Shown: piece after piece, positions 33,800-46,156 of the stretch | Layout of the letters: the number at the start of each line of letters is the position of its first letter | Position numbering within the stretch: the first letter of the stretch is position 1 | Source of the DNA: Gymnothorax reevesii | Lineage: Eukaryota; Chordata; Actinopteri; Anguilliformes; Muraenidae | Direction: 5' to 3' | NCBI GenBank assembly: GCA_029721435.1 | Contig: CM056574.1 | Location: 30,489,001 to 30,553,000, forward strand | Length of the DNA stretch: 64,000 nt | Notes under the pieces: generated by a model | Database searches by the model: none | What the model was told of the DNA's origin: nothing | What the model saw: only the letters and a program-made list of their open reading frames with translations | Program-made: the position numbers and the translations under genes

Positions 33800-34690
33800 A
33801 GGAGGTATAACTTGTACCGGATGTGAGCTTATACCGAGAAAAGTTATTGCAGCCCCTGTGGTATAAGAAAATTGGTATGCATGAAACGTAGTTCAACTAT
33901 TTGCGGAATAACTATTGTGTGAATAAGCTATTCCATAGTCGTAGGATTATTCACTGATTTATTGCTGTTGTTTACCGCAAATCTGTTAATAGGCCTGCCC
34001 TCACGCTTCATTACTCTGAATAGGGAGTTTTCGCGAGTTAGTATGCGAACGCCTAACTATTGTTCTACTGCTGTTTTTGTGGTCAACGCACGAAAGATGA
34101 ATGTTCGCGTACACATTTCGGGGGAGTTTGCAGAAACTCCCTAATCACAATAGGGTGACGCTGATGCTAAGGACAATGGGGTGGAGCCAGATGAACATAT
34201 CGAGGACAGTATACAAGGGGCTCGAGTCAGGACCGGGATGACTGCCGATCATTTTGCCGGTTAAATGAATATGCACTGCAACCTTGAATGTTTGTTCAGG
34301 CATTCAGTTATACTTTTCTTTTTTTTTTAGTAAAGAAAAGTATAAAATTAGTTGAAAATTTACATCTCCAAATGAGTGTCAACCTATACAGGGTAATTTG
34401 AACATCACCTCACGCCAGTATCCTCAAAACAGAAGGCACAGTTTTGAGACATCCACTGAGAGTGGACTGCAAATTGTCTTATTCCACTCCTTAAACCTGC
34501 CCCTTGGTTAGTATATGTTACACCAGGAAATCTGCAGTATTTACACCACAGATGAAACTATTCCATATTTGTGCATACAACTCCCTATTCAAGGTTTAAA
34601 GTTATACCACAGCTTAACTTATACCATGATCATGTATTGCAACAGTGGTAAATCCATTGATTTATACCTGGTATAGGCTATTCTGGCCCT
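33800..34690. repeat. Possible inverted-repeat element with TATACC-type subterminal motifs
   Basis: The left side has ggtataacttgtacc, gcttataccg and gtggtataag; the right side has ttataccacagc, cttataccatgatc and tttatacctggtatag, largely in inverted sense. A perfect 14-base inverted repeat (TTATACTTTTCTTT at 34308-34321, AAAGAAAAGTATAA at 34332-34345) with a 10-base loop lies inside. No coding domain; the 60-codon frame at 33962-34144 is unrecognised. Confidence 0.35.
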
Positions 34691-34696
34691 ATTCCG

Positions 34697-34812
34697 CTTT
34701 CCAAGGGGAGAACAAGCAAAATCCAATCAGGAAGGTCACAGATCAGCATTTGAACTGATTAAATTCTTGCTGTGAGGCAACAGCACTAATCACTGCACAA
34801 CCGTGCCACCTA
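34697..34812 (-). repeat. SINE-like repeat head, fragment
   Basis: The minus strand reads ggtggcacggttgtgcagtg + attagtgctgttgcctcaca, then gcaagaatttaatcagttca, the promoter head of the SINE-like family with a decayed B box. The 3' body is missing. Confidence 0.65.
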
Positions 34813-36328
34813 TTCAGCTATTACAACGTTGCATTTTATGCTGTATATTTTCTAAAGCTGATTATTTTAATCTGGCTTATTGCACGTTTGACTTTTTCCT
34901 GAGGATTCCTGGTTTAAACATGTGGTTACTCCAATTAACATCTCCAAACTCACATATGAAGGCAGAATACTGTTTCAAGTGAAGGACAACTGCAAGTGCA
35001 GACTAAAGGATCTTCACAATTGTCAACCATTATCATAATTATTAGTCTAGTATGTCACAGAAATTAGTGGTGCTATAAAATTCATTGAGATATAATGAAG
35101 ACTGTTTATTTTATGCAGCTCTGTCATCTTAATCAATGGGTTGAAATAATACTGCATTTCGAAAATATAATCCTGCAATTCTGAAACAGAGACTTGTGTG
35201 GCCGCACACTACAACAACGCTTGAATAAACTCATTATAAACCAACACAATTTCTTATAAAGTCTGTTTTCTAATTGAAATGCTAATGTTAACTGCTTGTC
35301 AGTCATGCAAACACCCACACATTTCATTGTGCAAACATACACTTAAATGCAATTATGTGCAAGCACTTACACAAATGAAGATCTCCATTGAATTTTCCCT
35401 TGTTTTGATCATTTCAAATGGGCAGCTTAAGGCGCAATCATTTTTCATTGGATGCATCGACAAAAAAAATAAACACACCCCAAATGTTCATACCCCAAAA
35501 CTGCCCCCGTTGCTATCTATGTTAACTATTCCCTCCCTCCCTCCAGCTCAGCAGAAGGATGTGTTCTGCATGCACAAAATTTGCCAAGAGCCATGTGTTT
35601 GAGAGACCAGGCCAGATAATATAATTTGAACACCTCGCCTTCTCTCCCCATGTCCCACCAGCACATTCAAACCCAGAGGCTGTTTACAGGCTTTCCACAG
35701 GATTAACACTGTGAGAGAAGCAAATTTAATAATGACTCACAGATAAAGAGGCCTCCAAATCTTCCAAACTGTAACGGACGCTTATCATCAAAAAGTGTTT
35801 CGCTAAATCGATCGCCTTACGCGAGCGCTTTGTCCTGGAGCCAAAGAAACAGCCAACTCTTCCAGTCTGTTTTTTTTTTTTTTTAACTTTGCCACACAAA
35901 TAAACCAAACACACAAACGACTGAAATTCCTCCAACATCTCATCTTCACCTGAGCTGACTCTTTATGGCACATTTGCAGGGATCAGCTCGAGAACAACTT
36001 CTCTGAGCCTACTATCACCTCAGCTACTACTTTAATTTTAAGTTGCCGTGCTCCTGACACTAAAATCTGTTTTAATATGAGATATCCCATCATAAATGAC
36101 ATTATGCCCTTGCACATGAGAGCTGACAGGTCTGTGCACATAAGTCCATTCATAAACAGGAAAAAACTTGAATCCATATATGACATTGGTTTCCCCTAAA
36201 ATGGCTAATTAAGGAAATAACTGGACTTAAACAATTGATTTGGGAATGCTCCTAAAATTTCACTGGAAACGTAGGGCGATTACGGAATTGTGGTGATGTC
36301 ATCAGGGGAAGCAGTACTGCAGACTGTC
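34813..36328. other. Unique noncoding; CNE-like block about 35660-35860
   Basis: No exon or repeat recognised. The block 35660-35860 includes gctaaatcgatcgccttacg + cgagcgctttgtcctggagc, unusually CpG-bearing for this window and possibly regulatory. A T14 run lies at 35871-35884. Confidence 0.25.
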
Positions 36329-36670
36329 TGTCATGCCCTGGCAGCCATGGATGTTGTAGAGGGCAGTAGGGCAAGGAGTGCAGAGGAAGACCCAGTTGCA
36401 GGGACGTGGAGTTCATTAAAGAACGGGGGAAGGGATAAACAAACCAATACAAAACATTAGGATAACATAAAGGGGAGTGTTACAAACACAAGGAGGAAAC
36501 CAGACTAAGGCTACCTGACCAGATAAGGGATTAATTCTTAAGGTAATCTAAAAGGGAAGAGGATTATTAAGCTTGTGAAAAAACAGATAAATGGTTAATT
36601 AGGTGCAGGGCAGGTAACAAGGGAAATGGCTTGCCAGAGAGGAGGGGCATTGCCCAATCAGAGGAGCCAG
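36329..36670 (-). repeat. Solo LTR fragment (gypsy type)
   Basis: On the plus strand it starts TGTCATGCCCTGG, i.e. the minus-strand LTR end is ...CCAGGGCATGACA. Inside, the minus strand reads ctgcaactgggtcttcctct + gcactccttgcc, preceded by tttaatgaactccacgtccc, the R/U5 style of fish gypsy LTRs. The 5' end of the LTR is not clear. Confidence 0.5.
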
Positions 36671-37940
36671 TAGTATTACTGTAGCACAGGCTGAATTTGC
36701 ACAGGACTAGTATTACCTGAGGACCTCCAGTAATTTATAATAACTGCGGAGGTTGTCTGTGATCTTAAATCCCTGAGAATTGGCCATGTCTGTAATTTGT
36801 TAAGCAAAAATTCCAGCACAAATTACCTACCATACTTTGGCAAACTGAGGCCATGTGATAATATTTTTCCCGTGTGACTTGGCGTCTCAATATTTGGGGT
36901 TGATTTATTTATTTATTTTTGGCAATGCTGTTGTTATCTTCTTCTCCTTGCCTCTTTAGTGGACGGGAATTATGGCGGCGGAGGTGGAAATCTTACACAG
37001 AAGTTTTGACAGCATTTTGGGTGCAAACTCAGGAGGCTCATCTCCCTTCACAGCATGGGGACCCATTTACAGAAAGAGCGAACTCAAATCTATCACAAGT
37101 GAAAATCTCAGAAGACGATGAGATGGATGATAAGCAATGCAACTTGCAATACGGAACATTTTCCTGTCTTACAGCAAGCCCCATACAAACAGTGTGCAGG
37201 CAGCAGATGTTACGTAAAGCCTTGTTTTCAGTCTTATCCAGGGGGGGATGATGCCTGTAACTTCAAGTAGGCCTAAAATACAGACTTTACTTATCCTGTG
37301 CAAATGCGCCACACAAAACACACAGAGGGGTATTTTCAAAATCCCATGAGCTCCCCAGGTAATTGTAGTCCTATGCAAATTAGGCTCTTGTCGTTGGGGC
37401 TTTGAGCTTGACAAAAATGGTCTAAAATCTCACATTTCTTTTGTTTGAAAGAATGTCTTTGCCATTATCATGTGTTACAAATACTGTACTTCATTTCGTG
37501 AGTGATTTCATATTTTTTAATCAAATAACAAAAAAAAAAAAAAAGAAAAAAAACTTTCAACCTTCTTTGCTGGGTCGACATCGACAATCAGATGGACGTG
37601 CAAGGCAAGTTCTTATGAAAATGTGAATATGCATATCATAGTGTGTGGGATCTGATGCCATCGGACTAGTATTGCAAATTTTTATTTATTTTTTATATAG
37701 TCTCCACTGTATGTTTTGAATTTACTGAATGTCCTATATGTTAAATGTTTATCCTGTTTACGTGTATAGTTTCTGTGAAAACAAATCGACACCCCTTACT
37801 CTGAGTGTGCAAGTTGCTTGGTTGTCACTTGCTTTATGACCTAAAGCAACCAGTTATCTTCCTAGCTTAGAGCGATCATCTTTGAAAATTATTTGTAATA
37901 TTTCATGATACTTAAATACAGAAGTGCTCTTTCTATTCTT
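36671..37940. other. Noncoding, A-rich run at 37530-37552
   Basis: The frame 36919-37251 (110 codons) has no domain. No named repeat recognised. Confidence 0.4.
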
Positions 37941-38284
37941 ACTCATGGGAACAAGCTTGCCAAGACTTGCTCTTGGTCTCCAGGATTGGGACTGCATTCC
38001 TGCTAGTTACCCTTCAGTCTGCTGCTCAACATAGTTTAGCAGGAACACCTGTGAGTGGTCGTTGGGATTGGCACAGTGTTCCTGCTATAGTATTCTCAGT
38101 CGTACTCATAGGAACAAGCTACCAAGCCCTGCTCTCCATCCTCGTGATTGGGACCACGCTGTTGTTAATCAATTCTGAGTCTGTTACTCGGCCCAGTTTG
38201 ATACGAACACCTCTCAAGCCTTGTGCGCTCATTGGGATTGGAACTGTATTCCTGCTTAACTCTCTGGTCCTGTCAGTGGTGGCA
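37941..38284. repeat. Tandem pair, period about 163 bases
   Basis: actcatgggaacaagct at 37941 and actcataggaacaagct at 38104 start two related units that share ccaagacttgctct/ccaagccctgctct and attgggactgcattcctgct/attgggaccacgctgttgtt; later blocks such as aggaacacct/cgaacacctc also match. The 126-codon frame at 37967-38347 runs through both units and reflects the repeat, not a gene. Confidence 0.6.
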
Positions 38285-38297
38285 CTAGGGTACAGAC

Positions 38298-38961
38298 CAG
38301 GGCTGAATTATGAATCCAAAATGAGTTTAATAATGCAATGGAACTAGGACAACAACCAAGAAAAGAGAAATGTCAGATAAGAGTTAACCAAGGAAAAAGT
38401 TCTGAGTACAAAGAAACCACAGAAACCCAAGGTCAGCTCAAACACAAAGTTGAGCCAGACCATGAGTATGGTGAGAGAGGTGACTTAAATAGGAGCAAGA
38501 TAATTGGGCACAGGTGCTAGGAATTAACAAAATTTCAAAAGTAATATAGAAAACATGGAGTGGAGTAGAGTCCAAGCCAAAGCTGGATGTCCGCTGGAAA
38601 ACCCGGTCCAGACGTAACATTCCTTTCAGAGCAGGGCTGAACTGTGAATCCAAAATGAGTTTAATTACAGAATTAAACTGGGACAACAACTGAGTAAAGA
38701 GCAATGCTAGACACAGTTAGCCAAGAAAATATTTCTGAATACAGAGAAAACACAGAAAATCAAGGTTTGCTCAACTGCAAACATAAACTAAAGCCCGGCC
38801 ATGTGTATGGGGAGAGATGTGGCTTAAATCGGAGCAAGATAATTGGGTACAGCTGCTAGGGATTAACAATTTGGAAAGTAATATGGAAAATGTGGAGTGA
38901 AATAGAGTTAGGAGGCTGGAGGTGGCGTGTCTTCCGGAAAACCTGGTCTGGACATGACAGA
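38298..38961 (-). repeat. Tandem duplication of an LTR-like segment, period 334 bases
   Basis: Unit 1 (38298-38631) and unit 2 (38632-38961) share cagggctgaa, tgaatccaaaatgagtttaa, gacaacaac, gagcaagataattgg and gtgctaggaattaac/ctgctagggattaac in order. Read on the minus strand each begins TGTTACGTCTGGACC or TGTCATGTCCAGACC, as LTRs do, and contains a gatttaagcc TATA-like context. Two directly adjacent LTR-type fragments with no internal sequence between them are unusual. Confidence 0.6.
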
Positions 38962-40547
38962 TCCTCATTACCGTACCACTATCAATAAACCCTACTATTG
39001 GATTGTACTCTGTCTTGGCGTCTGGTTCCTTGTCTGTTTCTTTACAAGATGCAGTTATTTCCCTCCCTTAAAATCAAAGAGACCAGAATTTTTTCATCTC
39101 TACAAAAATAAATAAATGTACTGCTTAATTGATTGCAAATAAATTGATGTACTGCTTATCTAGTTTGATGAGCCTCACTGGTTTTCTACTGGCTGCTTCC
39201 ATGAATGGTAACTGTAAATTGGTTACTCAGGGTCACTCTTGCTTGGCCAAAATGCATTACATTGGTTGAATCATTGTATTCTTTTTCTCATTTTAACCTT
39301 TTTTGCTAGTTTCAGAGGTGCGTTCTTCCTTGAAACTTTGAGGCCTCTTCACCACCTCAAATGTTGATGCACTGTCCAATGAAGCTAACAGCTGATGCAT
39401 CGGCTTCTCAAACTAGAGACTCTGATTTACTTGTCCTCTTGCGCATTTTCGCATCTGGACCCTTCCACACTTTCCTGTCCTGCTCCTGACTTGGTTTGTG
39501 CTGTTTATTCCAGACAGTGGGACAGATCTTTCAACAAAGTCATTTTTTTTTATATCTGAATTTCTAAAAACATGGGAGAGAGAAAGAAAAATTTAAATAA
39601 TTTATACATTTAGGGAAATAAATTTATTTTCTTTTTGTTATTGTATCTCAATTGAACATGAGGCATGTGACAACATGACAGTACGCTAACATCCTCAAGG
39701 CACTCTCCTCTCTGCCCCCCGCTCTAACCAAGACAGTAACCCTTGACCCCTTTTCTTGGAATCCAATGTTGCTAATGCTAATTAGCATGCTCTTTTTCCC
39801 AGAGATTTTGGCTGGTAAACAAAGGTATAAATCAGAGGAGCAAAGGCAGAGCCACTCAAATGTTGGCACCCAGCCCAACAAAAAACACTTCAAAAGGGTA
39901 CCAGAGCGAAGGGGCTGCAATGCACTCCGCTGGATGAATCTCATTATGGCATTAGGCAACGACCAAAAGGCAAAAATGAGAGGTATGACTGACTCAAAGA
40001 ATCTCACAAATCACATGATCAACATCTGAGCTGTCCCCAAAGCACGCTCCTGGGAAAGAGGCACCTCACAAATTCCTGTGCTAAAGAGCATCAGCCTGTG
40101 TGAGTGCTCTCATCTGCCTCTCACAGTGAAAATCCCTCCACTGGGTATTATTTGTTCACTTTTAACAGATTAGCTGTTTGTTGTTGCGGCAGCCTTCCTC
40201 TTCATATTGCTCCCAATACTGCCAAAAAAGAAAGGTGGTGAAATCAGCTACTCTTTAGCAAATGGATTTGAAACCTTCTGTTCAGTGAAGACAGGCCAAG
40301 CTCCCACAGGCAGCACAACAGGGTTTCTGCTGAAAATTAGCATGTTTTTGTTGCATATAATTCCCTCATGATTGATCTTTAATAAGTATTAATTGTTATT
40401 TAGTATTTAGTAATCATATGAGCTAGATTCCAGTCATAAATCGTTATCAGTTAACTGAAAAAATGTTCATACCTTTTTCTTTTTAACCTGTTCTGATTAG
40501 TCTAACCTTGAGAAGCTGTTCTAGATAATCATAACTACAATTAAACA
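38962..40547. other. Unique noncoding, CNE-like about 39655-40330
   Basis: No repeat recognised. The frames 39648-40007 and 39766-40029 lie antisense to each other and are judged chance. Motifs ctaatgctaattagcatgct and gattagctgtttgttgttgc and the even composition suggest possible regulatory DNA. Confidence 0.3.
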
Positions 40548-40560
40548 TACACACACGCAT

Positions 40561-40617
<57 letters not shown>
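40548..40617. repeat. (CA)n microsatellite
   Basis: Over twenty-five CA units with one interruption near 40557-40562; the longest in the window. Confidence 0.95.
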
Positions 40618-40619
<2 letters not shown>

Positions 40620-41773
40620 TATATGCCATGCCAAACCCTCCTGAACATTAAGTCTTCATGGGGCTCTTTGAGAAAATTAGTGCTGCTTGTTTATTTCATT
40701 CATCTTCATGTTAGTTGATTTCCAGGTGATTCTATCGTGTGGGAACATGCTTTTAGTTTGGAGTTTATGTCTTATTGCAGGAAGTTGTTCAGTTATGCAT
40801 TGTTTGGTCTGTTGTGGGGTGATCAGTTGAGCGGCGGAGGATGTGAGCCAATGGCTTGTAGTCTTGTTACAGATCTGAGTTGGACTGAGTTGATGGATCA
40901 GCACAATAGCAATGATATACTGGCAGCTTCCATCTCACAATCAGCCCGAGCGACTCGAGCAGTGACAGCCTGTCAGCTTGCTGGCAGCTGAGTCACAGCT
41001 GTTGAGTTCAGAGCTGATGCGAAACAAAGACCCTGTTTCAGGGCATGCTTTCAAAGACAGGCTGTTGGGATTGCAGAGGTGAGGGAATCTAATCAAAACC
41101 AAACAAGCGCAAATCAGTACTTGCCCATATGCACAAGCAGCCAAAGAAACACAAAATAACATACACACTAGCTTTTGCACTGCAAAATACAAATATGCAT
41201 AAAAATGTACATGTGTACACAGGCAGCCTCACACACGCACATACACATGCACACACACGCACACAAACACACACAGAAATGTTCACGTGGATAACAAAAC
41301 TCAAAATATGATGAACCACTCCCCTCCCATTTGCATAGTGTGCCGTGGTCACGGTACAGCATCCGTGTATCCAGTAACTGAGGGGTAATTATGTCTCAAG
41401 CAATTTCGTGACCTGAGTATATGTGTGCGTGAGCCCATGTGTGTATGAGTATATGTGTGCACAGGTCTATGTTAAATCTTGTGATTTATTCTCATCATTT
41501 TCCAGGTGCTTCTGAGAGCATGTTAAATCTCAAAGCTAATGGGAAAATCATATTTAAACATCCACATCCTCCTTTGTCTTCATCTCTGCCAGAGGCCAAA
41601 CAGCATTCATCCCTCTAACCTTCAATCAATCACTCTGTGCTTCTATCTCAGCTCAGGGTGTCCCACCCTTCCTACCCAGCAAATGATTTTCACTTTCTAG
41701 AACATTTGTAGAAGAGTAAATGTCTGCAGACTGCAGTATATCTCTCACTTTGAATCATGGCTAATATACAGAT
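40618..41773. other. Noncoding with CA-rich tract 41225-41275
   Basis: Frames across the CA-rich tract (41089-41352 and others) are composition artefacts. No gene recognised. Confidence 0.45.
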
Positions 41774-42012
41774 ACGCACTGCCACCTCACAACAAGAAGG
41801 TTGTGGGTTTAAATCCAGCCAGGGGCCTTTCTGTGTGGAGTTTGCCTGTACTCTCGGTGTTCACATGGGTTTCCTCTGGGTACTCTGGCATGCATGTCAG
41901 GCTAATTGGAGAGCCTAAATTGCTCATTGGAATGAATAAGCGAGTGAATGGTGTGTGCACTTAGATTGCAATGGATTGGCAAGCTTTCCAGGATGTATCC
42001 CTGCTCATTCAC
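41774..42012 (+). repeat. SINE-like repeat, diverged copy
   Basis: Blocks gccacctcacaacaagaagg + ttgtgggtttaaatccagcc, ggcctttctgtgtggagttt and gtcaggctaattggagagcc are in the family order; the tail is lost near 42012. The A box is not preserved. Confidence 0.75.
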
Positions 42013-44013
42013 CAGAATATCAATTTAATGCAAATAGTTTCACCACTCTGCAGGCACGGTATGCAAAAGTGCATAATAACCAATACATACTATCAACCAA
42101 TCAACATTTCTGAAAAGCCAGAGTTGGGGTTAGCAAGATTCAGGATAGTATTGACCACAGTTAGTCCGCCCGCACCCCCCACCCCACCACCACCACACCT
42201 TCAGATTTGCCCCAGACTCAAAATTATTTCTTACTTTATTCAAGCGAGGAAAACAAATGAAACACAATAATTACAATAATGATAGCAGTCTTTGGCTCCT
42301 ACAGCAAAATGGAAATTACCACTTCAATATCATTTGAAACTAACAGACCATAATTTCCACCTCATAGACTGGGAAGTGATGACCACATTATACTCATAAA
42401 AAGGAGCTCCTCTCTGCTTAGATTTTATGTAATGTAATTACTGTAGTCAGGAAACTTTCCAAAGCTTAACTGATTGGACAGTGGTAAACATAATGGGGAA
42501 AATGAGATATTTTGGCACCAACCAATGGCTTACCTTTTTAAAATAACCAGCAACAAGCTGAAGCATATTAGACGAGCTCACTCCAGCTTTTCAATATTAG
42601 AAACCTTGTGAACCCATACTTCTGGGATTAGCAACATGTGGCCCTTGGCCTTTTACATCTTGTGCCGTTGTGCGCACTGCTATTGAGTAAATAGTATATT
42701 CCCCAAGCTCGCCATGGAAGATAGAACATAATCATATGCCTACCTCCAATCTGAATTGAATGCTTCAGCTGCAGGCTGTTTATTTTAATAGATACTCAGC
42801 AGGATATATAATGACCTATAAGGTAAAAGATGAGTTTTTCGAGGCGTGAAAATAAGGGTAGTACTGTCTGAAACACTATATAACAACACAGGCACACTGC
42901 TGGAGCTCTAGTGCCAGCATATCTTCCTCTATCCAGCACCACTGCCCCGTAATACCATTGTAATTCCTTTTTGCTTTGCAATTACTCTCCCTGTGTGAAG
43001 CTTCTAACTACAAATCGCTCCCTTATAAATCTGCTCGTCCTTTCGAACTCATGGGTATCATACAAATTGATCGAATAATTTATATGAAGATAAATGACTT
43101 TTTTTGGCAGTAGTGTGTGGTTAAATTACATTTATCAGTCAGGGTAATGCTCTTGAGAATTATATAACACCTCTCTTACCTAATTAGCCAATACTGAATT
43201 AATAGATTTCCTCAACATTGAATCAGGGTACATCTCATTGCTAAAACCAATCATTGTGAATTGCCAGAGGTTTGTGGGCCACAGATTTAATTAAGTAACC
43301 CTTTACTAGCTCCTAGTTATTAACTGCTATCGTGAGTCTCCTTTTCTGCCCCAAACACCAACATCAAATTGGTTATCTTTACACAATGTAAATAATCCAT
43401 TGAAACAAACATATTAACCTTCTGCAAGACTTTGTGCAAGACAATTTTCACACTGGACATTAGACCACATAATCCATTTATACTGTAAATATTGACTTGG
43501 GAAATTCTGTAGCTATGAACTGACTTCCGTGCATATTTCTCTTTCAGCCGATACTTTAATGCGCATGGGTTAATAATTATCTTTCATAGAAAAATACCAT
43601 CTTGTGCATCATTCTTGATTAAAAACAGAGTCAATCAATCTATAGCTGAAACACAATACGACATTATTGCATTCACGTGGCCCCGGCAATGTTCAAAGTT
43701 AGAGCAAAATTGCATTCCCCATAAATAGCCTATAGTGTGTTGAGGAAACAGCAGCGACCTTTAGCAGACTGCTACATCTTACTGCATTTGATTTCTCTGT
43801 AATATTCAGAATTTATAGGCTGCTAATGAGGACGTATTCCTCAATTCAGATGACAAAGCTAATTGTGGTTGAAAATCATGAGCAGTCAAATGAGCTGTGC
43901 TGATGGCCCTATAGTATGTATAGACAGGTATTCCAAAGGGGGACATCTCGTGCTGACTGTATAATCAGCTTTTTATTTAAAATTTAACATTTTGACATAT
44001 AGTAATAGTTCTG
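42013..44013. other. Unique noncoding, CNE-like about 43000-43950
   Basis: The longest repeat-free stretch recognised here. Contains cctaattagccaatactgaa + ttaatag, gatttaattaagtaaccc and many short AT-rich homeodomain-like sites. No exon with splice sites and domain was found. Candidate conserved noncoding DNA by appearance only. Confidence 0.3.
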
Positions 44014-44198
44014 AAACTTATCCAAAGCCGGCAGTTGTGGGTGCAGGCTTTCATTCCAAGCAATCAGGTATGCATTAGACACCAGCAACCAATCAAGGTC
44101 CTTAGCAACGGCTCGATGGGTTGATTAGAAGACGTAGGTGTGTAATTGATCGGTTGGAATGAAACCTGCACCTTCAACGATCTGTTTTGGATAAAGTT
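44014..44198. mobile_element. Fold-back MITE
   Basis: The left arm (cttatccaaagccggcagtt, then gggtgcaggctttcattcca + agcaatca) pairs with the right arm, which in reverse complement reads ctttatccaaaacagatcgt, then aaggtgcaggtttcattcca + accgatca. About 185 bases, noncoding, hAT-like appearance. Confidence 0.65.
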
Positions 44199-44387
44199 GA
44201 TGATCCCAAGCCAAGTGGCTGGCAAATTTTACCGGAAGTAAAGAGATTGGTAACTCAAGCCCCAGTGTTAGCACGATGAGATCACTGCAGCTGTTGGGCC
44301 CGAAGCTGGTTATAAGACCCCACAATACTCTGGGGGGGATTGGTTCCTGCAATGTCTAAGCAATTGGGCATCACATTGACTAAAGTC

Positions 44388-44741
44388 CATCCTTTATCTA
44401 TACCACTCCTTCCTCACTAGGACTGCGAGGGAGTTGGAGCCTATCACAGCTGACTATGCGTGAAAGGCGGGAACACACCCTGGACAGCTCGCCAATCCCT
44501 CACAATCCATGCACCATTCACATACCGTTCACACTTTAATTTCTGTAGGCATTTGGAGACCCCGATTAGTCTGACTTGCATGTCTTTGGACTGTGGGAGA
44601 AGACAAGAGTACTCTGAAGAAACCATGCGAACACAGGGCGAACATGCAGTTTCCACACTGAAAGGCCCCAGGCCATATTCAAACCCATGACCTTCTCGCT
44701 GTGAGGCGGCAGCGTTATCCACTGCGCGATCGTGCCGCCCA
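44388..44741 (-). repeat. SINE-like repeat, near full length
   Basis: The minus strand starts ggcggcacgatcgcgcagtg + gataacgctgccgcctcaca, then gcgagaaggtcatgggtttg, with an A-box-like head and a decayed B box. The body and tail end near tataccactccttcctcact on the plus strand. Confidence 0.75.
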
Positions 44742-46156
44742 TTGGCTAAAAGTGGCTTGCTAAATGATAATGCACAGAACTGCATGAAAGGATGGAGATG
44801 ACAGAAAAAGTGTTTCTTTGACAAGAACCAAGAGATCTGGAATGAGCAGTGAGTCTTCACAGGAATGGGTACCATTCTGTTGTACCATTCACATCGCCCA
44901 AGAGTGACTGGCAACGTTTTTCAGAGCAATGTCTGAAACGAAATTCTCCGAAAGTGGAATTTTCTTCAATTCTCGGAAAGTCAGCAGCAAGAACCCATTT
45001 TTTGAAATTCTTAAACAAGTTGGAATAGCTATAAAAAAGAATTTTCAAATCAAGTGTAGTATATTGACTCAAAATTTGTGGCAGGATAAATGTGCCCAGC
45101 CAGGACACTTCAGTTGACTTCTTTCAAATGGAGCCTTTTAATACATGCTTTCTCCCCAGTGGCATTTTCACTTGGTTGAAATACTTAATAAACAACTTCA
45201 TCCCTGTAATTTTTGCACTGGAATAATTGCAAAATGTCTCAGACTTACCCTTTCATTGAATATTCTAAAGTCGGACAGGAGTTTATGTTCCATGAAAGGG
45301 GATTTCATGTTAACACAGCAAACATTCTGGGCTTTTTTCACACTTTGTGGAGTTTCAAGATGCTAAATGAATGAAGATTTTAATGGAGAAACATTTTCTC
45401 GTGCAGCTGGTTTTTTTTAAGTGTTCTTTTATTTATCTGATGCCGATCATTGACATTCTCAATGGAAACTTTAAAGCCATTCACTGACCGGCAACTGCAC
45501 CCTGATTCTGACAGTGAAAAATGTAATTTTTGACAGGTATGTCTAGACTTATTAGGTATCAAATAGAATAAGTTTTTCAATGATGAAAAGTGTAAACAAG
45601 AATGCTATGACTTTCGATGGAAGCTCAATTATTGTAATAACCAGGCACTCAATCAGCTTAGTTGTGCATTGGGAGTGAGCCCATGAATTAATATATAAAT
45701 ACAAAAATACAGGAAATTAAAAATCAAATGATCTGGCAGAACCCCATTGCAGAAAAGATATTTATGGGTGACTCAAGCAATTTCACTGAGAACATAAATA
45801 TTTATCAAGTCTATAGACTGAAATACTTCACCAGCATGCAAAGATAAGTTTTTTTTAGGCTGATTGATGATCCATTTGTCAGTGCATGGAGATTAAAGGC
45901 AACTGATTTTAGATCCCCCCCCCCCAGCCAGAACCACAGATATGTTTTAAAAACTGCATAACAGTAGCATTTTGTTGTATCAGAAACAAGGTTATCCATA
46001 TTTCTAAATGCTTTTTGATCATTTTTACACCCGCCTTTTCTAACTGACGTCAACTATCAGGACGGCCTCATCGGATCTAAGCACCAGTTGCATTGGTATA
46101 GCCTCTTTTTTTCCGTTGTGTATCCACACATGGTGTGGTAGCATCACGATAGGAGT
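44742..46156. other. Noncoding, C11 run at 45916-45926
   Basis: No repeat family or gene recognised; the frames 44857-45108 and 45811-46053 lack domains. Confidence 0.4.

Noticed and set aside
37967..38347. 126-codon hydrophobic frame as a membrane protein
   Set aside because: It simply runs through a tandem duplicated noncoding unit and the start of the next duplication.
39648..40029. Paired sense and antisense frames as exons
   Set aside because: Mutually antisense, no domain or splice signals; the region is better read as noncoding.
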